DNA of 64,000 nucleotides from Yersinia similis (GTDB lineage Bacteria; Pseudomonadota; Gammaproteobacteria; Enterobacterales; Enterobacteriaceae): NCBI RefSeq assembly GCF_001053095.1, contig NZ_CGBP01000011.1, positions 62,001 to 126,000 of the forward strand, read 5' to 3'. Shown piece by piece: positions 21,601 to 31,617 of this stretch (position 1 is its first letter; each line of letters starts with the position of its first letter). The notes under the pieces were generated by a model. It saw only the letters and a program-made list of their open reading frames with translations, ran no database searches and was not told where the DNA came from. The position numbers and the translations under genes were made by a program.

Positions 21601-23571
21601 GATAAATTTTTCATAGTGATTATCGGCAGTAGAAGTACTCTTGTTGGTATGCATTATACCGCCAGTTTTTTGATCCCTTTTAAAGCTGCGTGTCCCCATC
21701 ACACCATCAATACTCAGATAATTTTGAGCCGAGATTTCTCCGCCATCTAATCCATTTATTTTTCCACCGAATATTCTGGCATTATTACCCGCAGTGATTT
21801 TTATCCGCCCTCCGGCTAAATCTGACTTATTACCGGTATAAACATACTCTTCTATATTGTCTTTTTCCGAACCATGAGCCCCACCCCACTGATCGTAGTT
21901 AATATCTTTAAACTCTGAAGTTAACATACTTGCCACTCCAATATAGACGTCGCCCTTGGCATCTATTGATAACTCACCCTCTGAAGCTATTTTGGCACCA
22001 TGGATATGCGTGTTTTTGCTTTGTATATTAATATCCCCCCTCGCCTTCACATTAAGAGGGGCAAACCTTTCAGTAACGGTTTTTATATTATTATGACCTC
22101 GTTTCAAGTCCTCATCATGATTAATGTAGGTAATATTATTTATTGTAGTATTAGTTTCAGTTGAACCATTTAAATTAATATCACCTTCAGAAAATAAATC
22201 AATATTACCATAGGCTTGGACATTAGCATTTTTTAATACTAAATCATCCTGCCCATATAACTTAACATTTCCCCGACTAATAATTGAACTGGCTTGTGAA
22301 ACATGGTCATTATATTCACTTTCTACTTTCTTAGTTGGTGCATCAAGAGGATTCACTTCAGTAACTACCACTCCTGTCGTCGATGAGTATTTAACCAAAT
22401 GTGAATCAACATGTAAACTCTCTGCGGCAATTGAGAGATCATCATTACTTAAAAGCGCAGCACCTGACAATTTAACATCGCCAACAGCAACAAAATCAAT
22501 ACGTCCAGCATTAATAATGGTGTTATTTATTTTATTTTCTTTTACGTTAAATAATTTAATTTCATCAGAAGTCATGTTTTGGGTGATGTCAATATTATTC
22601 GCTGATATATTCATTCCGTTTTTTATGGTTATCCTCTGTGCAGCATCGCCCTTTCCTCTTAATCGCAACGTGCCATAGGTAATCACCTCAACTTCCTCTG
22701 CGACCACATCACCAAATAAATTAACGTTATTATCTTCCCTTGTGTCAACTAAATTAATACGGTTAGCAGAAATGCTGCCAAGATAGTAGCCATCAATTGT
22801 TTTTATTTCACTATCCCCAGCTACGACATGTGGTGTTTTATCCTTCTCAATATGATACGTATTTTGACCTGTAATGAAATCTGCATCGCCTTTGACTTTA
22901 ATATGACCACTGGTATTAATAACAGGTGAAATAAGTGCCAATGCATCAGCAATAACAATATCATTCTGACCAGTTGATATATTTAATGAATTAGTATTTC
23001 CCAGGGTATTTATACTACGTAAATCACCATTATCTACATTTACTTTACCGACGGCTAATGTGACATTTTTAAATTCTGGCGAAAAACTGCACCCTTGACA
23101 GCTAATCCCATTAGCATTTGCCAGAATATAATCTGCTGGCATCCCTACAATATCTTGGTGCCCGGCCAATACTGAAGCATTTATCCCTGCTACTTCATTT
23201 AATATCACACGTGCTGGTGAACCATTTAGCTTTTGATTAGCATTGTAGGTTACACCGCCTTTCGTACCGTTTTCAGTTGCGTTATTAAATATCACCCCAT
23301 ACTCGTTAACATTAAATTCAGTATAGTGATTATGAGAGATACCCTGCTCTGAAGGTGCTGTTATTTTTATTTCAGTCGCGGCTCCAGGGACTTGCTGAAC
23401 CTCTGGAGTCATATTTTCCCTGTCACTAAAAGATACTAAATACCCAGGTATATCATTAGGTGTTGTAGCTACTATTCCTGATGCATAGCTAAATGTTACT
23501 GGCGTGATAATCAAAGATAAGATAACCGTCAACTTCCCTGCTGGGGAAAGTTTAAATTTATTTTTTTTCAT
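18694..23571 (-). CDS. Two-partner secretion exoprotein (filamentous haemagglutinin/haemolysin type, TpsA)
   Basis: This large exported protein is secreted by the adjacent TpsB and is likely to be a surface adhesin or ShlA-type cytolysin. A signal peptide lies at about 1-31. The conserved TPS domain follows (about 35-280), with the motif NANGISCQGCSF at 152-163; the usual form is NPNGI, and Cys158/Cys161 are as in ShlA/CdiA-type proteins. The rest is repeat-rich beta-helix sequence (many GDINI and GNVKLY-like strands). The 1625-aa length is near ShlA/HpmA and far below CdiA. No VENN motif or obvious C-terminal toxin domain was seen, and no immunity gene follows. The gene is AT-rich against its neighbours. 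Confidence 0.88.
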   Translation of the reverse strand: MKKNKFKLSPAGKLTVILSLIITPVTFSYASGIVATTPNDIPGYLVSFSDRENMTPEVQQVPGAATEIKITAPSEQGISHNHYTEFNVNEYGVIFNNATENGTKGGVTYNANQKLNGSPARVILNEVAGINASVLAGHQDIVGMPADYILANANGISCQGCSFSPEFKNVTLAVGKVNVDNGDLRSINTLGNTNSLNISTGQNDIVIADALALISPVINTSGHIKVKGDADFITGQNTYHIEKDKTPHVVAGDSEIKTIDGYYLGSISANRINLVDTREDNNVNLFGDVVAEEVEVITYGTLRLRGKGDAAQRITIKNGMNISANNIDITQNMTSDEIKLFNVKENKINNTIINAGRIDFVAVGDVKLSGAALLSNDDLSIAAESLHVDSHLVKYSSTTGVVVTEVNPLDAPTKKVESEYNDHVSQASSIISRGNVKLYGQDDLVLKNANVQAYGNIDLFSEGDINLNGSTETNTTINNITYINHDEDLKRGHNNIKTVTERFAPLNVKARGDINIQSKNTHIHGAKIASEGELSIDAKGDVYIGVASMLTSEFKDINYDQWGGAHGSEKDNIEEYVYTGNKSDLAGGRIKITAGNNARIFGGKINGLDGGEISAQNYLSIDGVMGTRSFKRDQKTGGIMHTNKSTSTADNHYEKFIDSEISSDGDFRIFSKKDLYIDGSRINVNGKLDIHANEKLTVQAARQQQKIDEEKTRLSIEWFAKESSDKQYRAGFLINHQKDTENTLRDEHQIATLSAEQINLTAGDDITFFGTAISTSEGDFTVKTEKNIGFFSAKNRALINKNRVENSGGFYYTGGIDKIGNGVQYTHVDSDSHHDIENNLVVKTHINGNMNIKAGGDITQQGAQHQVAKSYHADATHINNMASHNIEITKTNKLQVDAGIGFNIDYSGFTRPIEKSIKTPANTLDNIGGRGNMPGIADPTAGIDFEASGGNTKSTESNSLALVTTIKAQDIELVAKKDVLDEGTQYHATHGAMKLKAERHFSNAAVNSDKQTTQGEKGEVGGRLGITATKDIKVSLGAKAETSESEISAERMLSANIKAQQGVHIRTTGDTYHYATDINGGAGDIDIKAGKNLYFDQVQDSQRSSNIKISGNGKLSLGKDASGKSFRLAGGGGYEKGQSQRTEAGVSQINTQGNVLLEAGADLTAKGIQIGRPDVHVNNVSLVAAGQVNMPAAVFGSVDINDGALADFRLGGKRSTDSTSKENVVGGGVKVDQVNQSVSDQQGGHIYSKKTVSIKSDSDSNQAIHLQGLKVIAPKVDLSARHGGVFIESALSELPKENWNFGVDLDLVLKSASPKKADGTIDSDKASKSNYKGAGVKVMVDLQDAFRHQNTYINTAHFSLNTKKDAVMKGARIETTQANINVGGDLTIESVKSKVDSVKVDVELSLSHTNDKGSSVTSKLSKLGTKKFEKDIKGKIDSGIKKGELMYNKKSPPKDTMGGVGFSKESGSVYLPPLSAETKSRNFSDATARFMGEQFKGALTNPEGAQGHAKLDVQLVNNDAVAEQSGIFGDSDVVITVQGTTKLHGAEISSGSKDVILKTNKQELSSIKNSYYKNGGGFNVAPTLLGTMKQGVNGEFPYVNIPDGTSHDDESIGQVVNKKHTGVGG

Positions 23572-23613
23572 TTAAATACCTTTATTAAAAGTTTCAATTA
23601 TGTTGAGTGAGAA

Positions 23614-25275
23614 TTAGAAGGTATAAGCTATACGGCCCAATACCTGTACGGGTTCGTTCTGTTTATTACTCTCGGAATGCCACCAGCCACGACTTGCCTC
23701 CACATCAAAAAATGCATTGTGGTAACGCATCGATATCCCAGCACTTGCACCGGTATTACTTTGCCAACCTTGTTGACTGCCTAGCCTTAAAGCACGCCCT
23801 GCATCAATGCCAATACGAGGGGTAAAAAGCACATTGCCCATAAAGAAGTGGCGGGATAACGTATTTTTTATATACCAACCGTTATCTGCCGATTGCGAAC
23901 TACGACTAAATCCTCTAATGGCATTACGTTCAGTCAAACTTATCCATTCAGGAGAAGGTGCGTGACTTTTACTGTATTGCCCGACCAGAGCATGATCAAA
24001 TTGATACGGAGAATTTAATAGAGAGAAATTGTGATTAAAATTAACCATCAATTTCCCTGTGGTAAATTGCACTGCGTTTATTTTACTTTCCTGACGAGTA
24101 CCAAACCATGGCATTCCTCTTTTAATTGTCGCATTAATATTCACTGAGCCATGAGGAAGCACACGAAATTGATTGATGCCCAGTTCAATAGCGGTAAACC
24201 TGTAACTATTTACGCCTATTTTTGTGTCATAGAGATAATTATCAATTTTCTTATGCTCTAATTGCATACTTAAACTATTGATCTGCCTTTTATTTCTATG
24301 AAATGTATAATCAGTACGGAAATTATATTGCTGTGAATTGCCATTGAAATTTACTGTATTAAACCTTAGTTTGTCATTACGTCTATATTCCATATGATTA
24401 GCAAGGGCGCTTACAGTCAATGCACCATAGGGAATTGAATAAGAAAGAGTGAAATCATTTTTATACCGTTTCTTAGCATTTTCCAGCGTTCGGTTGGTAT
24501 TAAAACGGATAGAGTCAGATAGTCCAAATGGGCTATCTAAGGCTAGTGATACTCTCGCTTGCCACTCATCAGAATTTTTATAACCATAATTATCAATGAC
24601 GGTAGATAAACTCCAGGGTTTATTATTGGAATTATTTATTCTAATAATTGATTTACCGGCCTGACTCCCTGATAAAATATCAACACTCATTCTATTTGAA
24701 CGCAATCTATTGGCCTGATCAATGCCTTGGTCAAGTTCGGATAATCTAAGGGGATTATTGATAAAATTAGGAAACAAAAAATGGGGATTAGTTCTTTTGT
24801 CGCCACCTTCAATTCTTTCAACAATACCTTCAGTCACATTTAATCCCAGTTGCCCCAAGCTATTTAATGGAATGAAATTGACTCTGGCGGCCAAATAACC
24901 TTTATCCAGATATGATCTGGTGACTTCCTTAGCTAAGGCATTAATATCACTTTCACTAATACATTCACCAAGGACATCATCTAGCTTATTTAAATCTGGT
25001 AATGACAGCAGTGTATTCCCTTGTAGAAACACTCCCGTTATTGGTAAGCATATTTTCTCTGGAGCATTTTTTTCATATGATGCTGCCTCATGACGGTTTG
25101 TAGATAAGAAATGTTTCCCGACTTTGTTGCGTTTTTCTTTATATTCATGGCGCGTATCAATATCGGCGTGCGATGCTATATTTTTATTCAATATAATTTG
25201 ATCGCTTTCCGTTGCCCAAATAACATTACTGAACAAAAAAATAATTATATATTTCTTTCTAAATTCAACATTCAT
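23614..25275 (-). CDS. Two-partner secretion outer-membrane transporter (ShlB/FhaC type, TpsB)
   Basis: TpsB is the Omp85-superfamily barrel that recognises the TPS domain of the exoprotein and secretes it across the outer membrane. After a signal peptide (about 1-21), a POTRA_2 domain is visible (PITGVFLQGNTLL ... SYLDKGYLAARV, about 77-150). The barrel follows, with the L6-loop motif as IRGFSRS (usual VRGF/Y) and a C-terminal Phe (RIAYTF). It lies 42 bp upstream of the exoprotein gene in the usual tpsB-tpsA order. The gene is AT-rich, which suggests acquisition. Confidence 0.9.
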   Translation of the reverse strand: MNVEFRKKYIIIFLFSNVIWATESDQIILNKNIASHADIDTRHEYKEKRNKVGKHFLSTNRHEAASYEKNAPEKICLPITGVFLQGNTLLSLPDLNKLDDVLGECISESDINALAKEVTRSYLDKGYLAARVNFIPLNSLGQLGLNVTEGIVERIEGGDKRTNPHFLFPNFINNPLRLSELDQGIDQANRLRSNRMSVDILSGSQAGKSIIRINNSNNKPWSLSTVIDNYGYKNSDEWQARVSLALDSPFGLSDSIRFNTNRTLENAKKRYKNDFTLSYSIPYGALTVSALANHMEYRRNDKLRFNTVNFNGNSQQYNFRTDYTFHRNKRQINSLSMQLEHKKIDNYLYDTKIGVNSYRFTAIELGINQFRVLPHGSVNINATIKRGMPWFGTRQESKINAVQFTTGKLMVNFNHNFSLLNSPYQFDHALVGQYSKSHAPSPEWISLTERNAIRGFSRSSQSADNGWYIKNTLSRHFFMGNVLFTPRIGIDAGRALRLGSQQGWQSNTGASAGISMRYHNAFFDVEASRGWWHSESNKQNEPVQVLGRIAYTF

Positions 25276-25580
25276 TTATTATAATATCCATGAATACATC
25301 TGGCATGTGATAGATTTTAAAAAATAGATTATTAACAACACACTAGATGTGGAGGTTAAACCAAAGTTTAGTTATTAAAAAAAATCATGCATTGAAAGTA
25401 CACGTTTAAAACAAACAAAAAAATTCATGGTAAGATAATTAAATTGAAATTAATGATTAATAACGCAATAAAGTTAATTCAAATATATTCAATTAGAAAC
25501 GAAGAATGGTTTATATATCATTGATGGGATTTTTGTTGCAGATATATGTTGTGAATTGTGGATTTGCGTTGTGAATATGT
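25276..25580. other. AT-rich spacer upstream of the TPS operon
   Basis: About 300 bp of very AT-rich DNA with A-tracts lies between the TpsB start and the murJ terminator. It probably holds the TPS promoter and may be an H-NS target. No dyad or gene was recognised. Confidence 0.35.
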
Positions 25581-25607
25581 AAATAGCCCAAAATAATCGG
25601 GCTATTT
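25581..25607 (-). terminator. Hairpin after murJ
   Basis: The 9-bp stem AAATAGCCC/GGGCTATTT (25581-25589 with 25599-25607) lies about 40 bp behind the murJ stop codon. The T-tract is weak. Confidence 0.55.
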
Positions 25608-25648
25608 AATACATTATTTATTTAGATTACTAATGTTGATTGGTAAGG

Positions 25649-27184
25649 TCAGCCCGTTCTACGGGCAAAATCACGCACTTTAAAACCTAATAATGCCAAC
25701 ATGGCAAAGTAGGCAATAACACCGGCAACAACAACTGCCGATAAACGTAGCAACCGATACGCCATACCGCCCACATCCCAATCAGGCATGACCCACAGTA
25801 ACCCCAACAGCACCGCAGACATCGCGATAACACCGATGACCAATTTAGTCAGGAATATTGCCCACCCCGGCTGCGGCTGGAAAATTTTCTGTTTACGTAG
25901 CTGCCAATAGAGCAAACTGGCATTCAGGCAAGCTCCCAGACCAATGGACAGTGATAAACCCGCATGTTTAAGCGGCCCAATGAACATCAGGTTCATCACC
26001 TGCGTGAGTATCAAGGTAATAATCGCGATTTTTACCGGCGTTTTAATATTCTGACGAGAGTAAAATCCCGGAGCCAGAACCTTCACCACGATAAGCCCCA
26101 TCAAACCCACAGAATAGGCCACCAGTGCCCGCTGCGTCATCAGGGTATCGAAAGCGCTAAACTTCCCGTATTGGAACAATGAGACGATCAGCGGCTTAGC
26201 TAAAATCCCTAATGCTACCGCGCTTGGCAATGCCAGTAAGAAGCAAAGGCGTAACCCCCAATCCATCAATCTGGAATATTCATCATGATTACCACTGGAA
26301 AAACTCTTTGCCAGTGATGGCAGCAGGATGGTTCCTAACGCGACTCCTAACACCCCGGATGGAAACTCCATCAGACGGTCAGCGTAGTACATCCAGGAGA
26401 CTGAACCAGACACCAAAAATGATGCAAAAATCGTATTGATAATCAGGGAGATCTGACTGACTGACACCCCAAGGATCGCTGGCCCCATCTGGCGCATCAC
26501 CCGCCAAACACCAGTATCACGTAGCGACAAGCGGGGTAATACCAACATGCCGATCTTTTTTAGGTGCGGGAGTTGATAGCCTAATTGTAAGACGCCGCCT
26601 ACTACCACCGCCCAAGCCAACGCCATCACTGGCGGGTTGAAATAAGGCGCAGCAAACAGTGCAAAACCTATCATGCTGACATTGAGGAGGGTTGGCGCAA
26701 AAGCCGGAATAGAAAAACGATTCCAGGTATTAAGGATCGCCCCGACTAACGAGGCCAATGAGATCAGCAAAATATACGGGAAAGTCACCCGTAACAGCGC
26801 AGAGGTCAGCGCAAATTTATCCGGTGTGTCAGTAAAGCCGGGGGCAGTAATGAAGATCACCCAAGGCGCGGCCAGCATCCCCGCGACGGTGACGACCGCC
26901 AATATCAAGGTTAACAGGCCAGAGACATAAGCCACGAATGTTCGCGTCGCCTCTTCCCCTTGCTGGCTTTTGTATTCAGCCAGAATAGGCACAAAAGCTT
27001 GGGAAAATGCGCCTTCAGCAAATATTCGCCGCAGCAAGTTAGGCAATTTAAATGCCACAAAAAAGGCATCCGTCGCCATACCTGCACCAAATACCCGTGC
27101 CACGATGGCATCGCGGGCAAAGCCTAGCACGCGGGAAAACATCGTCATGGAACTGACGGCGGCCAGTGATTTCAGTAGATTCAT
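25649..27184 (-). CDS. murJ: Lipid II flippase MurJ (MviN)
   Basis: MurJ flips lipid II across the inner membrane for peptidoglycan synthesis. The protein is 511 aa, with about 14 membrane helices of the MOP superfamily. It starts [20 protein letters not shown] and carries the family segments [19 protein letters not shown] and [20 protein letters not shown] (split here for length). It is last in the minus-strand run rimJ-yceH-yceM-murJ, as in E. coli. Confidence 0.95.
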   Translation of the reverse strand: MNLLKSLAAVSSMTMFSRVLGFARDAIVARVFGAGMATDAFFVAFKLPNLLRRIFAEGAFSQAFVPILAEYKSQQGEEATRTFVAYVSGLLTLILAVVTVAGMLAAPWVIFITAPGFTDTPDKFALTSALLRVTFPYILLISLASLVGAILNTWNRFSIPAFAPTLLNVSMIGFALFAAPYFNPPVMALAWAVVVGGVLQLGYQLPHLKKIGMLVLPRLSLRDTGVWRVMRQMGPAILGVSVSQISLIINTIFASFLVSGSVSWMYYADRLMEFPSGVLGVALGTILLPSLAKSFSSGNHDEYSRLMDWGLRLCFLLALPSAVALGILAKPLIVSLFQYGKFSAFDTLMTQRALVAYSVGLMGLIVVKVLAPGFYSRQNIKTPVKIAIITLILTQVMNLMFIGPLKHAGLSLSIGLGACLNASLLYWQLRKQKIFQPQPGWAIFLTKLVIGVIAMSAVLLGLLWVMPDWDVGGMAYRLLRLSAVVVAGVIAYFAMLALLGFKVRDFARRTG

Positions 27185-27221
27185 AGTTTTTTTGATCTGT
27201 TTTCTAATGTGCTGTAAATAC

Positions 27222-27246
27222 CAACGCCTGCGGTCTGCAGGCGTTG
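27222..27246. repeat. Perfect 10-bp hairpin between yceM and murJ
   Basis: The arms CAACGCCTGC and GCAGGCGTTG (27222-27231 with 27237-27246) surround a 5-nt loop, 38 bp before the murJ start. There is no T-tract, so it may be an mRNA-stability or processing element rather than a terminator. Confidence 0.5.
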
Positions 27247-27448
27247 CTTCTACCCAATGGTGGATTCGCCGTCATAACACGGCCCTAAGACGATGGCAAA
27301 ACTGGCAACAATCTACGTATCGAATCGCGAATAGCCACTGCAAGGTGTAACCAATTACTGGTGCCAATCGGTTTTCACTCTCACCACGTGCTCTTGATCT
27401 GATGTCATGCCAACCGATAACCTCATCGTCTATTACTGTAAACATCAT

Positions 27449-28360
27449 CTACTGCTGCAAAATACGCTCAATCATACGTTGTGCAACAATCGCGCCCTCA
27501 CCTGAGACTTGCGGCCTCGTTTGATTACTAACTGCATCAATGAAATGATGCACGGCCCCGGTAAAACCACGTTGTTCCAATATTGTTTGCCAACCAGGCG
27601 CGGGTTGGCTTATCACCTGCCCCGCTGACTCCTGCTGCCATTGGCGCATATCGGTAATGTGATAACAGGCACCGTCACTGACAGCTTGCACACTTTCCCG
27701 CTGAGTTCCGGCCTGACGATGCATACTGGTGGTGATCAGGCTGTCACCTTGCTGGAAATGGTGTTCCGCATATAACATCTGTCCCTGAGCATTGACCTGT
27801 ACCGCCCCGCCGGTCAATATCGCCCCTTCACCACCTAACCACAGCGCCGTATCCACGACATGCAGATAATCATCAAATAAGGTAAAACGCAGATCATGTG
27901 GCCCGATACTGTTCTGCCGGTGCTTCTCCATCCGCAGTGATACCGGGCGGGTCGTCTGTTGTTTCAACTGCTGATATAAAGGGGCAAAACGGCGATTAAA
28001 ACCCACCATCAGCGCTAAATGCTGTTTGTCTGCCAGTGCGATCAATTGCTCTGATTGTTCCAGTGTTTCAGCCAGTGGCTTATCCACATAGACATGGACT
28101 CCAGTCTGCAATAAGTCATGCACGACCTGAAAATGGCTGGCCGTACTGCTATGGACAAAAACGGCATCAGTTGCCGCAGCGAGCGTATCCAAGCGTGAGA
28201 AATAACGCATACGATAGCTATCACATAGAGGTTGAGCTTTAGCTTGATTGGGTGAAAATGCACCGACCAACTGCCAGCCCTGCGCCTGAGTTAAAATAGG
28301 CAGATAAGCCTTTTGCGCAATCCCCCCCAACCCCACGATACCCACTCGTAGTTTTTTCAT
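27449..28360 (-). CDS. yceM: Gfo/Idh/MocA-family oxidoreductase YceM (MviM)
   Basis: This is a predicted NAD(P)-dependent oxidoreductase with unknown substrate. The N-terminal Rossmann motif is VGIVGLGGIAQKA (about 5-17), and the family active-site block is YVDKPLAE. The start is placed at the ATG at 28358-28360 (MKKLRVG), which has AGGGGTG just upstream and matches E. coli YceM. An ATG six codons earlier overlaps the yceH stop and is a less likely start. It lies immediately downstream of yceH and upstream of murJ. Confidence 0.88.
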   Translation of the reverse strand: MKKLRVGIVGLGGIAQKAYLPILTQAQGWQLVGAFSPNQAKAQPLCDSYRMRYFSRLDTLAAATDAVFVHSSTASHFQVVHDLLQTGVHVYVDKPLAETLEQSEQLIALADKQHLALMVGFNRRFAPLYQQLKQQTTRPVSLRMEKHRQNSIGPHDLRFTLFDDYLHVVDTALWLGGEGAILTGGAVQVNAQGQMLYAEHHFQQGDSLITTSMHRQAGTQRESVQAVSDGACYHITDMRQWQQESAGQVISQPAPGWQTILEQRGFTGAVHHFIDAVSNQTRPQVSGEGAIVAQRMIERILQQ

Positions 28361-28370
28361 ATCACCCCTA

Positions 28371-29087
28371 TCAATCATCTAGTTGAATCAGCACGTCGTC
28401 CAAACGGCGTGACAACTTGATAACCTGCTGTTCAAGCTGGGCAACCCTAGTTTCAAGGGCGATGTTTTCAAGGGCGATGTTTTCAAGGGACTTCGTTTCA
28501 CGGGAACGAGCTTCTGAGGGGAGGGCTTCAAGAGCACGGTTATTCTCTTCAGCCCCTTCCTCTGCCAACGATGTCGAAGCAACATCCCCACTAAGCAGAT
28601 GCATAAAGCGACTTTCGCGTTTACCCGGCTCCCGGGCCAAACGCACCACAAATGGCCCGTCTTCACGTAGAGAGAGCTTTTTCAAGGTCTCTTCGGTTTC
28701 TGCAACATCAGCAAATTCATACATCCGGTTAGTTCGGGTGCGTAGCTCCCCCGGTGTCTGTGCGCCACGTAATAATAGCAGGGTAATCACCGCGACCTCG
28801 GCGGGTGAAAATTTAAGGTCGCCAAATTCAGAATTACAAAAACGATGTTCGTACTTCATTACCCGATTACCACTTTGGCTGCGGATAAGGTGTTTTTTAA
28901 GGAGAAAATCTAACGTTTGTTGTACTTGTGATTCGGATAATTCCATCACCGGATCACGGCTAGTTTTTTGGTTACAGGCGAGGGTAAGACCGTTAAGTGA
29001 CATCGGATATTGTTCCGGTGTTGTGACTTGTTTTTCCAATAAACAACCGATAACGCGGGCTTCATGTGCATTTAAATTGTGTTTCAT
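28371..29087 (-). CDS. yceH: YceH family protein (DUF480, tandem winged-helix)
   Basis: YceH is a conserved cytosolic protein with two winged-helix domains (about 8-165) and no established function. The 238 aa exceed the roughly 215 aa of E. coli, mainly in the C-terminal part. There, a coiled-coil tail contains short repeats ([11 protein letters not shown]) encoded by 15-bp tandem repeats at 28451-28495. The frame begins [20 protein letters not shown]. The downstream ATG of yceM overlaps or closely follows its stop. Confidence 0.88.
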   Translation of the reverse strand: MKHNLNAHEARVIGCLLEKQVTTPEQYPMSLNGLTLACNQKTSRDPVMELSESQVQQTLDFLLKKHLIRSQSGNRVMKYEHRFCNSEFGDLKFSPAEVAVITLLLLRGAQTPGELRTRTNRMYEFADVAETEETLKKLSLREDGPFVVRLAREPGKRESRFMHLLSGDVASTSLAEEGAEENNRALEALPSEARSRETKSLENIALENIALETRVAQLEQQVIKLSRRLDDVLIQLDD

Positions 29088-29094
29088 TCTAACC

Positions 29095-29679
29095 TCAGCG
29101 AGTAGACGCCCACTCTTTGTTAGTTAAGGCCGTCAGCACATGATCGCGCCACTGCCCATCAATCATTAAATAATCTTTCGCATAGCCTTCGCGCTCAAAA
29201 CCAAGCCGCGCTAACAAATTGCCACTGCGATGATTATGCGGCATGTAATTCGCCATGATACGGTGCATCCGCTCTTGGCGCTGCATATAACGGATCAATG
29301 GCTGCAATGCTTCAAACATTAACCCTTGGCCTTGCCAGCGCTCTCCCAAAGAGTAGCCGAGAAAACAAGCATGAAATGAACCGCGTAACACATTGCTAAA
29401 ATTAGCCACACCACGTACTTCTTTTTCTTCTGGATCTAACAGAATAAAATAGTAAGCGCTGCCCTGTTTTTGCAGTTCCATGATCATTCCCAGCCTCGCC
29501 TGCCACCCCGAAGGCATACAATGACTTTGATCTCGCACGGGTTCCCACGGTTTGAGAAACACCTGATTTTCAGCGTAATACTCCGCCAGGCGATAAGCAT
29601 CGCGCTCATGGACCAACCTCAAGGACATGCGGTCAGTCGTCAGGTGTACTTTGGGTGTTGCTGTATGATAACCGAACAT
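29095..29679 (-). CDS. rimJ: Ribosomal protein S5 alanine N-acetyltransferase RimJ
   Basis: RimJ is a GNAT enzyme that acetylates the N-terminus of ribosomal protein S5. The 194 aa begin [20 protein letters not shown], and the acetyl-CoA loop [15 protein letters not shown] is at about 110-124. [19 protein letters not shown] (about 142-160) is the family motif near the C-terminus. It starts a minus-strand run with yceH seven bp downstream and is divergent from mdtH, as in E. coli. Confidence 0.94.
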   Translation of the reverse strand: MFGYHTATPKVHLTTDRMSLRLVHERDAYRLAEYYAENQVFLKPWEPVRDQSHCMPSGWQARLGMIMELQKQGSAYYFILLDPEEKEVRGVANFSNVLRGSFHACFLGYSLGERWQGQGLMFEALQPLIRYMQRQERMHRIMANYMPHNHRSGNLLARLGFEREGYAKDYLMIDGQWRDHVLTALTNKEWASTR

Positions 29680-29973
29680 CTGCTCCCCTTAGGCTAGACA
29701 GTGTACTCAATTGAATCGCAATCTATATGGTTCAATATACCTGTGATAGGGACATCGCGTAAAAGCACCCTAGCCACCTTTTCGTGACGCCAACCCGCAT
29801 TATTACGCAACCAAACTGCTGAATAAGCATTTTATTATGAAACCCTTGATGAGGTAATGTATTGACGATAAAAAATATTATCCCGGTAACCTCTATCGTT
29901 TATATCAATTTGGGTACAAACTATAAGCCTATTTTTTTTATTCCCTCCTATTTTTAAGTTCTGACGGTGAAGC

Positions 29974-31179
29974 ATGGCTTTGGTATCGCAAGCTCGAAGC
30001 TTGGGTAAGTATTTTTTATTGTTTGATAATTTATTAGTTGTGTTGGGATTTTTCGTGGTATTCCCGCTCATTTCTATCCGATTTGTTGATCAATTAGGTT
30101 GGGCTGCGTTGGTCGTTGGCCTTGCTTTGGGCCTAAGGCAATTGGTTCAACAGGGGTTGGGGATCTTTGGTGGGGCGATTGCCGACCGGTTCGGTGCCAA
30201 ACCGATGATTGTCACCGGTATGCTAATGCGGGCCGCCGGTTTTGCGCTGATGGCAATGGCGGATGAACCTTGGATACTTTGGCTAGCCTGTGCGTTGTCA
30301 GGGCTAGGCGGCACGCTGTTTGATCCACCACGTACAGCGTTGGTCATCAAGTTGACCCGCCCTCATGAACGTGGCCGTTTTTATTCGCTGTTAATGATGC
30401 AGGATAGCGCCGGGGCGGTAATTGGGGCGTTGATTGGCAGTTGGCTGCTGCAATATGACTTCCACTTCGTCTGTTGGACCGGTGCGGCTATTTTTGTGCT
30501 GGCAGCCGGTTGGAACGCCTGGTTACTCCCCGCTTACCGTATCTCGACCGTTCGCGCCCCGATGAAAGAGGGCCTGATGCGAGTTTTGCGTGATCGCCGT
30601 TTTGTTACCTATGTGCTGACACTCACTGGCTATTATATGCTTGCTGTACAGGTCATGCTGATGCTGCCAATCGTGGTGAATGAACTTGCTGGCTCACCGG
30701 CCGCAGTTAAATGGATGTATGCCATTGAAGCCGCGCTTTCTCTGACGTTGCTTTATCCGCTAGCCCGCTGGAGTGAAAAGCGTTTTAGCCTTGAGCAACG
30801 CTTAATGGCCGGCTTACTGATCATGACGCTAAGTTTGTTTCCCATCGGGATGATCACTCATCTACAAACATTGTTCATGTTTATCTGCTTCTTCTATATG
30901 GGGTCAATCCTCGCTGAACCCGCCCGTGAAACGCTGGGAGCATCGCTAGCTGACTCCCGCGCCCGTGGTAGTTATATGGGTTTTAGTCGCCTTGGATTAG
31001 CACTGGGAGGGGCATTAGGTTATACCGGCGGTGGCTGGATGTACGATACCGGTAAAACCCTTGATATGCCTGAGCTACCCTGGTTCTTGTTGGGTATTAT
31101 TGGACTCATTACATTGGCAGGGCTTTACTGGCAATTCAATCGACGGCGGATTGAATCTGCCATGTTGAGCGACAGCTAA
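29974..31179 (+). CDS. mdtH: Multidrug efflux MFS transporter MdtH
   Basis: MdtH is a 12-helix major-facilitator drug exporter. The 401-aa protein closely follows E. coli MdtH, with motif [14 protein letters not shown] between helices 2 and 3 and the segment [20 protein letters not shown]. The start is ATG at 29974, giving [15 protein letters not shown] clear hairpin follows the stop codon. Confidence 0.94.
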   Translation: MALVSQARSLGKYFLLFDNLLVVLGFFVVFPLISIRFVDQLGWAALVVGLALGLRQLVQQGLGIFGGAIADRFGAKPMIVTGMLMRAAGFALMAMADEPWILWLACALSGLGGTLFDPPRTALVIKLTRPHERGRFYSLLMMQDSAGAVIGALIGSWLLQYDFHFVCWTGAAIFVLAAGWNAWLLPAYRISTVRAPMKEGLMRVLRDRRFVTYVLTLTGYYMLAVQVMLMLPIVVNELAGSPAAVKWMYAIEAALSLTLLYPLARWSEKRFSLEQRLMAGLLIMTLSLFPIGMITHLQTLFMFICFFYMGSILAEPARETLGASLADSRARGSYMGFSRLGLALGGALGYTGGGWMYDTGKTLDMPELPWFLLGIIGLITLAGLYWQFNRRRIESAMLSDS

Positions 31180-31192
31180 CGTTATGTCCCTA

Positions 31193-31223
31193 TCAACCGG
31201 AGAAGTTCTGCCTCTCCGGTTGA
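31193..31223 (+). terminator. Terminator after mdtH
   Basis: An 11-bp perfect stem (31193-31203 with 31213-31223) lies 14 bp after the mdtH stop codon and is followed by an AT-rich stretch. Confidence 0.7.
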
Positions 31224-31463
31224 TATTCACATTCCTAACGAATACGGCGCTGTATTCAAGATCATCTGATTGGCAGATGGCATACACTGCCGCACTATTG
31301 CGCTCCGACACCTAAACCCGGTACTTACGTCAACGTACCCACCCCAAACCATTGCTGAACGAACACAGTTAATAATGCAAAACCGCCAGTTAACCGGTTA
31401 CTATTGGGCCTGTTTGGGTGTATTTATATTTTTTAGTCCCTGCATAGGGTGGCTTAAGTACAT

Positions 31464-31610
31464 TCACATTGTGTTGAATAAACCATATTGTGTTAAGTAA
31501 ACCATATTGTGTTAAGTAAACCATATCGTGTTAAGTAAACCATATTGCGTTGAATAGCGCACATTGGATTGAATAGTCCATATTGTATTAAATAGTGCAT
31601 ATTGCGATGA
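31464..31610. repeat. Tandem array of 19-bp repeats ending at the yceB ribosome-binding site
   Basis: Seven full units plus a partial eighth have a 19-bp period (31464, 31483, 31502, 31521, 31540, 31559, 31578, 31597). The consensus is about CCATATTGTGTTAAGTAAA. Units 2-4 are almost identical and the outer ones more diverged. The last partial unit runs into the yceB leader. Confidence 0.9.
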
Positions 31611-31617
31611 GGCTTTG

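Noticed and set aside
28371-28378. yceM start at the ATG overlapping the yceH stop
   Set aside because: The ATG six codons later has the better ribosome-binding site and gives the family N-terminus.
31270-31500. 76-codon open frame between mdtH and yceB
   Set aside because: It runs into the 19-bp repeat array, has no ribosome-binding site and no recognisable sequence.
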